Positions 21,447 to 27,206 of a DNA stretch of 27,206 nt are shown here, piece after piece. Origin of the DNA: an uncultured Enterorhabdus sp. Its GTDB lineage: Bacteria > Actinomycetota > Coriobacteriia > Coriobacteriales > Eggerthellaceae. The translations under genes were made by a program, and so were the position numbers. The DNA is taken from assembly GCA_947645965.1 (NCBI GenBank), contig CANSES010000012.1, positions 1 to 27,206 of the forward strand, read 5' to 3'. Within the stretch, counting starts at the first letter, position 1. Every line of letters begins with the position of its first letter. The notes below the pieces were generated by a model that did no database searches, had not been told where the DNA came from, and saw only the letters and a program-made list of their open reading frames with translations.

Positions 21447-21497
21447 CCATGGGGCATTCTGGCCGTAAAAGCCCTACCCCACCGTGGGGCATTCTGG
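21447..21497. promoter_or_regulatory. Two 16-bp direct repeats, candidate LuxR operator
   Basis: CCATGGGGCATTCTGG at 21447-21462 and CCGTGGGGCATTCTGG at 21482-21497 differ at one base and are 35 bp apart. They lie between the divergent reductase and LuxR genes, closer to the LuxR start. Paired, similarly oriented sites in such a gap are typical of a regulator operator; binding is inferred. Confidence 0.55.
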
Positions 21498-21530
21498 GCT
21501 TTCTCGGGCCTTTCTCGTCGAGAGGGACGA

Positions 21531-21536
21531 TAGAAT
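21531..21536 (+). promoter_or_regulatory. Possible -10 element for the LuxR gene
   Basis: TAGAAT matches the sigma-70 -10 consensus at five of six bases and lies 25 nt before the LuxR ATG and 34 nt after the second direct repeat. I do not see a good -35 at 16-18 nt, which fits an activator-dependent or autoregulated promoter. Confidence 0.4.
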
Positions 21537-21561
21537 AGCTCGTCGAAAGAGAGGACACCCC

Positions 21562-23028
21562 ATGGCCCACCCTGCTGCACCCGCCCCTGCGGCCCCCCGT
21601 TCCAGCGCGTCCTCGCGCTTGGCGGCCCTGCGCTGCCTGGGCGCCCTTATCCTGCTCGAGGCGTCGGGCTCCATCATCAATGCGACTATTTACGCGAGCA
21701 TGGCCGACTTCTTCGCCATCGGCCGCGAGATCGCCACCCTCGCCAACGCCGGCGCCTTCGTCCTTTTGGCCGTCGTCGCCCTGCGGCGCCCCGCCCTCCT
21801 CAATGCCCGAGCGCTCACCGCGGGCACCTCCATCGCCATCATCGCGGGCGTCATTTGCCTGGGCATCGGCGTCGTCGCGAAAAGCAGCCTGCTCACCCTC
21901 GCCGGCCTTTTGTGCCGGGCGGCAGCCTCGACATGGCTCACGGGCCTGTTCACCATCGCCCTCAGCACGCTCCCGACGAGCCGCAGCGTCCTGCTGGTCG
22001 CCGGCGGAGGCGCCGTCCTCTCGAGCGCCGGCTGCGCCCTCATCCCCACCGGCTGGTCCACAGGGGCCGCCTGCGCGATCCTGGCGCTGTGCATACTCGC
22101 CTCCCTCGCCCTCGTCTGGAGACTCGCGGAACCGTCCCTCGCCAGCATCCGGCAAAGCGGGGCATCGGCCCTGCGGGATCTCAAGGGCTTCGCCCCCTTT
22201 GCGCCGCTCCTGCTGTGCGTGTTTCTCATCGCCACGGCCTCCGGTTACGCCATCGCCTTCAACCAGCAGAACAACGCCCCCTTGGTCACGCTCGCCAGCG
22301 ACGTTATCGTGGCGGCCGCCTTCGCCATGGTCGTGATTGACAAATCCCAGAAAAGCGAGGACCGGCTTTTCTCCCTCTCCGTTCTCCTTGTGGTGGCCGG
22401 ATACCTGGTGGCGCCCTACGAGATCGCCTCCGCCGAGGGCACGACGAACTCCCTTCTGGGGGCGGGGCGCGACTGCTTCTACCTGCTGCTCTGGATCCTG
22501 CTCGCCTTCACCGGGCGACGCAACCTGTTCATGCTGCTTCCCATGGTGGGCTTTGTGCGGGCCACGAGCAGTCTCGGCACCGATGCCGGCGCCATAGTCG
22601 GCCACGCGACGAACCAACTCACGGCCAGCAGTCCGCAGATGGCGGCCGTGTTCGCTAGTATCATGGTCTTTTGCTTCGTGGCCTTTCTCTGGCTCGGGTT
22701 CCGCCACTTTAGCTTCACGGAGGCGGTGAGCGAGGTCAGGCTCGTCACTCCTCCGGAGATCGAGCAGATCGGCAGCCACATCGACGGCGCCTGTCGCCTC
22801 CTCGGCAAGCAGCACGGGCTCACCCCGCGCGAAACGGAGATACTCATCCTGCTGGCCCGAGGACGGGACGGCAAATTCATCGCAGAGAAATACGTCCTCT
22901 CGTACCAAACGGTCAAGACCCACATCAAGCATTTGTACGCGAAGCTCGGTGTCCACTCCCGCCAGGAGCTCATCAACCTCACCGACCAAACCGTCGCCTC
23001 AGCGGCCGTTCGGCACCGAACGGAGTAA
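21562..23028 (+). CDS. LuxR-family transcriptional regulator with N-terminal multi-membrane-segment domain
   Basis: A 488-residue regulator. Residues about 20-390 contain roughly a dozen hydrophobic segments in MFS-like spacing. Residues 420-472 are a LuxR/GerE helix-turn-helix: LTPRETEILILLARGRDGKFIAEKYVLS, then TVKTHIKHLYAKLGVHSRQEL. Membrane-bound LuxR proteins of this layout are common in Eggerthellaceae beside exported reductases and are thought to sense the reductase substrate. It diverges from the flavoprotein gene across 272 bp holding two direct repeats, so it very likely controls that gene. The ATG at 21562 (MAHPAAPAP) has GAGG about 9 nt upstream; the frame extends back to 21484, but that start would lie inside the second direct repeat. 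No receiver domain is present, so it is not a classical two-component regulator. Confidence 0.9.
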   Translation: MAHPAAPAPAAPRSSASSRLAALRCLGALILLEASGSIINATIYASMADFFAIGREIATLANAGAFVLLAVVALRRPALLNARALTAGTSIAIIAGVICLGIGVVAKSSLLTLAGLLCRAAASTWLTGLFTIALSTLPTSRSVLLVAGGGAVLSSAGCALIPTGWSTGAACAILALCILASLALVWRLAEPSLASIRQSGASALRDLKGFAPFAPLLLCVFLIATASGYAIAFNQQNNAPLVTLASDVIVAAAFAMVVIDKSQKSEDRLFSLSVLLVVAGYLVAPYEIASAEGTTNSLLGAGRDCFYLLLWILLAFTGRRNLFMLLPMVGFVRATSSLGTDAGAIVGHATNQLTASSPQMAAVFASIMVFCFVAFLWLGFRHFSFTEAVSEVRLVTPPEIEQIGSHIDGACRLLGKQHGLTPRETEILILLARGRDGKFIAEKYVLSYQTVKTHIKHLYAKLGVHSRQELINLTDQTVASAAVRHRTE

Positions 23029-23389
23029 AGCTCCTGGCGCGATTTTGCCCGGCGACCAGGACACCCGAGTAACGCGGGTACCACCGAGGCCTCCTCCAAG
23101 CCCTCGCCCTCGCCCGCGTCACTGCGCCCCATGCGGCCGTGGGGCGGATCGCCAGCCCCTCCCCACGAGCCGCCCATCGCCGAATCCCCTGAGCACTCGG
23201 GAAAATATTGGACAAAAACGCGTCGAGTGAGCTCGACGACCCACATTCGGGCCCTGTTTTTGCCACAATTCCCTATCAAAACAGATCGAAAACCTCTCTA
23301 CGAGGCCCGCTGCGTCCATAATGGGATCCCGAAGAGCTCACTCGACGCGTTTTTGTCCATAATTTTGCTTTCTACTCACAAGGATGCCC
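23029..23389. other. 361-bp gene-free gap with large inverted repeat
   Basis: The gap lies between the LuxR gene and the sfsA-like gene. On its left is a T-box-like sequence on the minus strand (about 23073-23086); on its right is a perfect 26-bp inverted repeat with a 99-bp spacer (23209-23359). Open frames through the gap have no recognisable protein features. Confidence 0.7.
23209..23359. repeat. Perfect 26-bp inverted repeat around a 99-bp spacer (MITE or inverton candidate)
   Basis: The left arm 23209-23234 begins TGGACAAAAACGCGTCGAG and ends TGAGCTC. The right arm 23334-23359 is its exact reverse complement. The similarity extends outward: AAAATAT precedes the left arm and ATAATTTT-like sequence follows the right arm, giving about 33 bp with two mismatches. 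The spacer (23235-23333) contains GTCCATAAT, also found just at the right-arm edge. The right arm ends 30 nt before the sfsA-like ATG. Confidence 0.9.
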
Positions 23390-24151
23390 ATGATCGCCCC
23401 GCACGACGCCCCCGCCCCGCTGCTGTTCCCCGAGCCCTTGCGGGAAGGGACCATCCTCGCGCGGCCGAACCGCTTCATCATGGACGTGGACTTCGGCGAC
23501 GGCGCTCCCGTGCGCTGCCACTGCCCGGCCGTCTCGCGCATCGGTGACCTCGATCTGACGGGGCGGCCCTGCCTTGTGTCCGACTCCCACAACCCCCGGC
23601 GCAAGCTGCCCTTAACCGTGGAGGCCTTCTCGCTGCAGCGACCGGACGACCCGGCCAAGCGTTGGATCGGCATCAACCAGAACGCCTCGAACCGCTATGT
23701 AGAGCACTTCCTGCGCGAGAGTGCCTTTAAGACCATCACCGGGCCCGTGCATCAGCTGCGCCGCGAAGTGCCCCTCGGCTCCTCGCGCCTCGACTTCTTC
23801 GTGAACGAGAACCAGTACCTGGAAGTGAAGACGCCCCTCGTGCAGATCCAAACCGCCATTCCGCCCTGGGTGCCCACGGTGCCGCCGGCCCCCTTCAACT
23901 CCACCGAGCGCGTCCAGCGCCATCTGCGGGAACTGGCTGGCTCCCTTCAGCACAACGAGCGGGCCGTCATCCTGTACTGCCTCTACTACGCCAACGACGG
24001 CTTCCGCTACTACCACGGCACCACCTACGAGGAGGTGCTCGCCACGGTGGACGCGGTGCGCGCCGCCGGCGTGGAGCTCTGGCAAGCCGACTTCACCATC
24101 ACGCCCGAGGCCGTGGCGCTGGCCGGCTACCACCCGCTGGAAGAGTGGTAG
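23390..24151 (+). CDS. sfsA: SfsA-family DNA/RNA nuclease
   Basis: A 253-residue protein of the SfsA family (E. coli SfsA is about 234 residues). The N-terminal OB-like part includes TILARPNRFIMDVDF (21-35) and CHCPAVSRIGDL (43-54), matching SfsA RYKRFLADV and LHCPNTGAM. The nuclease core has SSRLDFFV (131-138) and EVKTP (145-149), giving Asp135, Glu145 and Lys147 of a PD-(D/E)xK-like site. The usual asparagine-threonine of the HCPNT motif is changed to Ala-Val, and the segment KTPLVQIQTAIPPWVPTVPPAP is longer and proline-rich compared with the common EVKSVTL. SfsA was first linked to sugar fermentation in E. coli, later to nuclease activity. The ATG at 23390 is preferred over the ATG at 23384 because AAGGA is 5 nt upstream of it. 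It is just downstream of the 26-bp inverted repeat, which could affect its expression. Confidence 0.8.
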   Translation: MIAPHDAPAPLLFPEPLREGTILARPNRFIMDVDFGDGAPVRCHCPAVSRIGDLDLTGRPCLVSDSHNPRRKLPLTVEAFSLQRPDDPAKRWIGINQNASNRYVEHFLRESAFKTITGPVHQLRREVPLGSSRLDFFVNENQYLEVKTPLVQIQTAIPPWVPTVPPAPFNSTERVQRHLRELAGSLQHNERAVILYCLYYANDGFRYYHGTTYEEVLATVDAVRAAGVELWQADFTITPEAVALAGYHPLEEW

Positions 24152-24239
24152 CGAGCCGCGCCGAGAAAGCCCGAGCGCTCGGAAACGCAGCCGCATCCCG
24201 AAGATACCGCGCGCCTTCCGCACGCCCCCCACGCCACAA

Positions 24240-24265
24240 GAAAAAGGGCGGTCTCTCGACCGCCC
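24240..24265 (-). terminator. Rho-independent terminator of the NhaC-type antiporter gene
   Basis: Perfect 8-bp arms GGGCGGTC (24246-24253) and GACCGCCC (24258-24265) with loop TCTC. On the minus strand the stem is followed directly by TTTTTCTTG. It lies 54 nt past the antiporter stop and also separates it from the convergent sfsA-like gene. Confidence 0.9.
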
Positions 24266-24318
24266 CTGTATCGTTGGATCTGCCCTGGAGTCCGAAGCTC
24301 TTCCCGAGCCCTTCTCCC

Positions 24319-25668
24319 TTACGCCTCTTCCCCCTCGTAGGCCGAATGATCGGGCTCGTAGCCGCGGTTGTCGGGCACGAGGAAGATGAACACGAGCGAG
24401 CTCAGCAGCAGGAAGAACGGGTAGAACAGAAACGGCATCACCTGGAAGGCCGTCACCGAGAACCCGAGCTCGGCGCAGGCGGAGATGGCCACGAGCATCT
24501 GGGCGCCGTAGGGAATCACGCCCTGGAACACGCAGGAGAAGGTGTCCAGCAGCGAGGCCGTCTTGCGACGGGAGATGTCGTAGGTCTCGGCCATCTCGTG
24601 GGCGATGGGGTTCGCCATCACGATGGCCACGGTGTTGTTGGCCGTGGCGATGTCCATGGCGCCCACCAGCAGGCCCATGCCCAGCTGACCGCCCTTGCGG
24701 CCCTTGAACACGCGCTTAATGCCGTTGAGCAGGGCCACGAAGCCGCCGTTCTCGCGGATGAGCGCGCAGATGGCGCTCACGAGCACGGCCACCATGGTGG
24801 TCTCGAACATGCCGGCGGCGCCGGTGCCCATGTTCCCCAACAGATCGGTCGCGGCCACGGCGCCCTCGGCCACCACGATGATGGAGCCAGATAGAATGCC
24901 CAGCAGCAGCACGACGAACACGTTGATGCCCAGGATGCCGCCGACGAGCACGATCAGGTACGGGATGAGCTCCAGCAGGTTGTAGTCGTTCTGCACCGTG
25001 CCCGAGATGTCCGAGCCCAGCGACAGCACCAGGATGAGCACCAGCGTCACGATAGCCGCGGGCAGGGCGATCTTGAAGTTCTCGCGGAACTTGTCCTGCA
25101 TCTTGCAGCCCTGGCCCTGACAGGCGGCGATGGTGGTATCGGAGATGAACGACAGGTTGTCGCCGAACATGGCGCCGCCCATGACCGAGCCCACGCACAA
25201 CGGCAGGCTGAAGCCGGAGGCGGCCGACACGGCCACGGCGATGGGGGTGATCAGCGTGATGGTGCCCACCGAGGTGCCCATGGAGATGGACACGAAGCAG
25301 CTGACCACGAACAGCACAGCTACGGAGAACTCCGCCGGGATCACCGACAGCATGAGGTAGGCCACCGATTCGGCCGAGTCGCGGCCCACGGTGCCCACAA
25401 ACACGCCGGCGGCCATAAAGATGAGGATCATGGTGACGATGGTCTTGTCGCCGATGCCGCGGCCCATGACGGCCAGCTTGTCGTCGAAGGGCAGCTTCCG
25501 ATTCTGGAAGCAGGCCACCAGAAGGGCGATGAGGAAGATCACCACGATGGGAATGTTGTAGAAGCCCATGGAGATGCCCATGCCGTACTCGAACAGAATG
25601 CCGAGACCCAGATACAGGACGAGGAACACCCCGATCGGCAGCAGCGCCGCCACATTTCCCTTTTTCAC
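24319..25668 (-). CDS. NhaC-type Na+/H+ antiporter family protein
   Basis: A 449-residue membrane protein with about 11-12 hydrophobic segments. The NhaC-family signatures are present: SMGTSVGTITLITPIAVAV (129-147) and GGAMFGDNLSFISDTTIAA (164-182), with the conserved Asp170 and Asp177. The C-terminal half repeats the layout (AMDIATANNTVAIVMANPIA, about residues 341-360). Members exchange protons for sodium, and some exchange organic acids or amino acids, so an exchanger for a carboxylate is possible. The start is GTG at 25668 (KKGNVAALL) with CGGAG 8 nt upstream. It is a single-gene unit with a strong terminator. A minus-strand TAGTAT/TATATG stretch near 25706-25715 is a possible -10, without a convincing -35. 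No sigma-54 site precedes it, so it is not tied to the CoA locus by promoter type. Confidence 0.88.
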   Translation of the reverse strand: MKKGNVAALLPIGVFLVLYLGLGILFEYGMGISMGFYNIPIVVIFLIALLVACFQNRKLPFDDKLAVMGRGIGDKTIVTMILIFMAAGVFVGTVGRDSAESVAYLMLSVIPAEFSVAVLFVVSCFVSISMGTSVGTITLITPIAVAVSAASGFSLPLCVGSVMGGAMFGDNLSFISDTTIAACQGQGCKMQDKFRENFKIALPAAIVTLVLILVLSLGSDISGTVQNDYNLLELIPYLIVLVGGILGINVFVVLLLGILSGSIIVVAEGAVAATDLLGNMGTGAAGMFETTMVAVLVSAICALIRENGGFVALLNGIKRVFKGRKGGQLGMGLLVGAMDIATANNTVAIVMANPIAHEMAETYDISRRKTASLLDTFSCVFQGVIPYGAQMLVAISACAELGFSVTAFQVMPFLFYPFFLLLSSLVFIFLVPDNRGYEPDHSAYEGEEA

Positions 25669-25762
25669 GTTGAACTCCGTTTTCTCGTTCCAAAAATAGC
25701 AGGGGCATATACTACACCAAAATTCGCTGCCGATGCGTCATCTTCGACGCGCGGCGCTTACT

Positions 25763-25768
25763 TATAAT
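25763..25768 (+). promoter_or_regulatory. -10 element for the helicase gene
   Basis: A perfect TATAAT, 37 nt before the helicase ATG, in the divergent gap with the antiporter gene. I see no clear -35 at 16-18 nt. Confidence 0.6.
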
Positions 25769-25804
25769 AGATGGCAAACCATCGCCACGCCAGAACGGAA
25801 TCCT

Positions 25805-27206
25805 ATGACTGACACCGACGCCACCTACGAGACCCCCGACGAATTCGATACTGCAAATCATGTGACAAAGCACCCGACCCCTGTCACATCCGTCGACCCC
25901 TTCGAGCCGGGCTCGCTGGGGTGGCTTCTGCCCTGGGCCGAAACGGGCGAGGGCGACGTGCTATCCCCCGACGAGGCCCTGGAAGTGTTTCTGGAATGGG
26001 TGGAGGCCCGGGGCATGGAGCTGTGGCCCCACCAGGAGGACGCGCTCATGGACCTGGCCGTGGGCGATTCGGTCATCCTGGGCACGCCCACCGGCTCGGG
26101 CAAGTCCATGGTGGCCCTGGGGCTCTGCTTCATGGCCATCGCCACGGGGCGCACCGCCTACTACACGGCCCCCATCAAGGCGCTCGTGTCCGAGAAGTTC
26201 TTCGACATGGTGGATGTGCTCGGCCGCGACAATGTGGGCATGATCACCGGCGACAGCACCATCAACACCGAGGCCCCGGTCATCTGCTGCACGGCGGAGA
26301 TCCTCGCGAACCAGGCCCTGCGCGAGGGCGCGGCGTCGAAGGTGGCCTGCGTGGTGATGGACGAGTTCCATTTCTACGCCGACCCCGACCGCGGCTGGGC
26401 CTGGCAGGTGCCGCTGCTCACGCTGACGAACGCCCAGTTCCTGCTCATGAGCGCCACCCTGGGCGATGTGAGCGACATCGCCGCTATGCTGGAAGAGCGC
26501 ACGGGGCGGCCCGTGGACCTCGTCACAGACGCGCCGCGCCCCGTGCCCCTGTCCTACGACTACACCTTCGAGACCCTGGAGGCCACGGTGGAGCTGGGCC
26601 TGCGGGCCGGCGAGGCGCCCATGTACATCGTACACTTCTCCCAGGACGAGGCGCTGAAGAACGCCCGGTCGCTCGCCAGCTACGGCGTGTCGGACAAGGC
26701 CCAGCGCGAGGAGATCAAGCAGGCCATGAAGGGCACGAAGTTCACCACCCCCTTCGGCAAGATCCTCCAGCGCCTGCTGGCCGCCGGCGTGGGCGTGCAC
26801 CATGCCGGCATGCTGCCGCGCTACCGCCTGCTCGTGGAGCGCTTGGCCCAACAGGGGCTGCTGCCGGTCATCTGCGGCACCGACACACTCGGCGTGGGCA
26901 TCAACGTGCCCATCCACACCGTGGTGCTCACCCAGCTCACGAAGTTCGACGGGCAGAAGATGCGTCGGCTGCGCTCCCGCGAGTTCCACCAGATCGTGGG
27001 CCGGGCGGGCCGGGCCGGGTTCGACACCGAGGGCATGGTGGCAGCCCTCGCCCCCGAGCACGAGATCGAGAACCACAAGGCGATGCTCAAGGCCGGCGAC
27101 GACCCGAAGAAGCAGCGCCGCGTGAAGAAGAAGCAGCCGCCCGAGGGCTTTGTCAGCTGGAACAAGCAGACCTTCGAGCACCTCATCGAGAAGCCGCCCG
27201 AGAAGC
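25805..27206 (+). CDS. Ski2-like (HelY-type) DEAD/DEAH superfamily II helicase (partial, cut by right edge)
   Basis: About 467 residues are visible; the C-terminus is outside the window. Helicase motifs appear in order: LWPHQEDAL (73-81), Walker A GTPTGSGKS (93-101), APIKAL (122-127), the DExH box DEFH (186-189), SATLG (216-220), TDTLGVGIN and, in motif VI, QIVGRAGRAG. The GDSTINTEAPVICCTAEIL segment is typical of Ski2/Mtr4-like RNA helicases such as actinobacterial HelY. A basic stretch (DPKKQRRVKKKQ) lies near the visible end. The first 30 residues are unrelated to the fold and include HVTKHPTPVTS, encoded by a 26-bp dispersed repeat (25862-25887) that keeps the frame open. The ATG at 25805 follows a weak ACGGA site; a later start inside the repeat-derived leader cannot be excluded. 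Confidence 0.88.
   Translation, partial: MTDTDATYETPDEFDTANHVTKHPTPVTSVDPFEPGSLGWLLPWAETGEGDVLSPDEALEVFLEWVEARGMELWPHQEDALMDLAVGDSVILGTPTGSGKSMVALGLCFMAIATGRTAYYTAPIKALVSEKFFDMVDVLGRDNVGMITGDSTINTEAPVICCTAEILANQALREGAASKVACVVMDEFHFYADPDRGWAWQVPLLTLTNAQFLLMSATLGDVSDIAAMLEERTGRPVDLVTDAPRPVPLSYDYTFETLEATVELGLRAGEAPMYIVHFSQDEALKNARSLASYGVSDKAQREEIKQAMKGTKFTTPFGKILQRLLAAGVGVHHAGMLPRYRLLVERLAQQGLLPVICGTDTLGVGINVPIHTVVLTQLTKFDGQKMRRLRSREFHQIVGRAGRAGFDTEGMVAALAPEHEIENHKAMLKAGDDPKKQRRVKKKQPPEGFVSWNKQTFEHLIEKPPEK
25862..25887. repeat. 26-bp imperfect palindromic dispersed repeat, copy 2, inside the helicase coding region
   Basis: Exact reverse complement of 13993-14018 (begins GTGACAAAGCACCCG, ends ACCCCTGTCAC). 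In the helicase frame it encodes VTKHPTPVT, residues 20-28, ahead of the conserved domain. This shows that the element, or its formation, can be tolerated within a non-conserved leader. Confidence 0.85.

Noticed and set aside
21290..21580. N-terminal extension of the flavoprotein reductase by 97 residues
   Set aside because: It would bury the twin-arginine signal in the interior and run through the candidate operator and LuxR leader. The ATG at 21289 has an excellent ribosome site.
21286..22989. Long minus-strand open frame opposite the LuxR gene
   Set aside because: Its composition (Gly, Glu, Arg, Asp rich) is the mirror of the hydrophobic LuxR segments; no domain and no start signal.
22479..23279. 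Minus-strand open frame that could be the gene under the T-box-like sequence
   Set aside because: It is mostly antisense to the LuxR coding region, has no domain, and its start would lie upstream of the T-box-like sequence rather than downstream.

Overview
The window is GC-rich DNA from an anaerobic, respiring actinobacterium, most likely a gut Coriobacteriia of the Eggerthellaceae type. I infer this from gene content: a TAT-exported flavoprotein reductase beside a divergent many-membrane-segment LuxR regulator, FixC/FixX, CaiB-type CoA-transferases, and carnitine/bile-acid-like CoA-thioester enzymes in GC-rich DNA. Genus and species cannot be fixed from the sequence.

Positions 1-18456 are one metabolic locus, almost all on the minus strand. 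The largest unit starts near 10250 and runs down to the left edge: MFS transporter, FixC, FixX, an old-yellow-enzyme/2,4-dienoyl-CoA-reductase-like flavoprotein, an enoyl-CoA hydratase/isomerase-family protein, an acyl-CoA ligase fused to a metallo-beta-lactamase domain, a CaiA-like acyl-CoA dehydrogenase, and a DinB/maleylpyruvate-isomerase-like protein cut by the edge. To its right are five single-gene minus-strand units: a CaiB-type CoA-transferase, two closely related MFS transporters in tandem, and two more CaiB-type CoA-transferases. One plus-strand gene in the middle (11795-12553) encodes a free-standing Hsp70/DnaK substrate-binding domain without the ATPase domain.

The main regulatory observation is that each of these units has, at a suitable distance from its start codon, a near-perfect sigma-54 (-24/-12) promoter of the form TGGCACG-N4-TTGC. 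There are seven: six on the minus strand, and one on the plus strand back-to-back with the site for the first CoA-transferase. This defines a candidate RpoN regulon dedicated to uptake, CoA activation and reduction of one or more organic acids. The gene set mixes the carnitine (cai/fix) and bile-acid (bai) plans but matches neither, so the substrate is open.

Positions 18602-27206 look less connected: a PuuD-like class I amidotransferase (plus), a TAT/lipobox FAD reductase (minus) divergent from its probable LuxR regulator (plus), an SfsA-family nuclease (plus), an NhaC-type Na+/H+ antiporter (minus), and a Ski2-like helicase (plus) cut by the right edge.

Intergenic DNA is rich in structure: several terminator hairpins, a cluster of three REP-like palindromes (16951-17085), a 26-bp palindromic repeat found once between genes and once inside the helicase coding region, a perfect 26-bp inverted repeat around a 99-bp spacer (23209-23359), and paired 16-bp direct repeats in the LuxR/reductase divergent region. 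I saw no tRNA, rRNA, CRISPR array or transposase gene.
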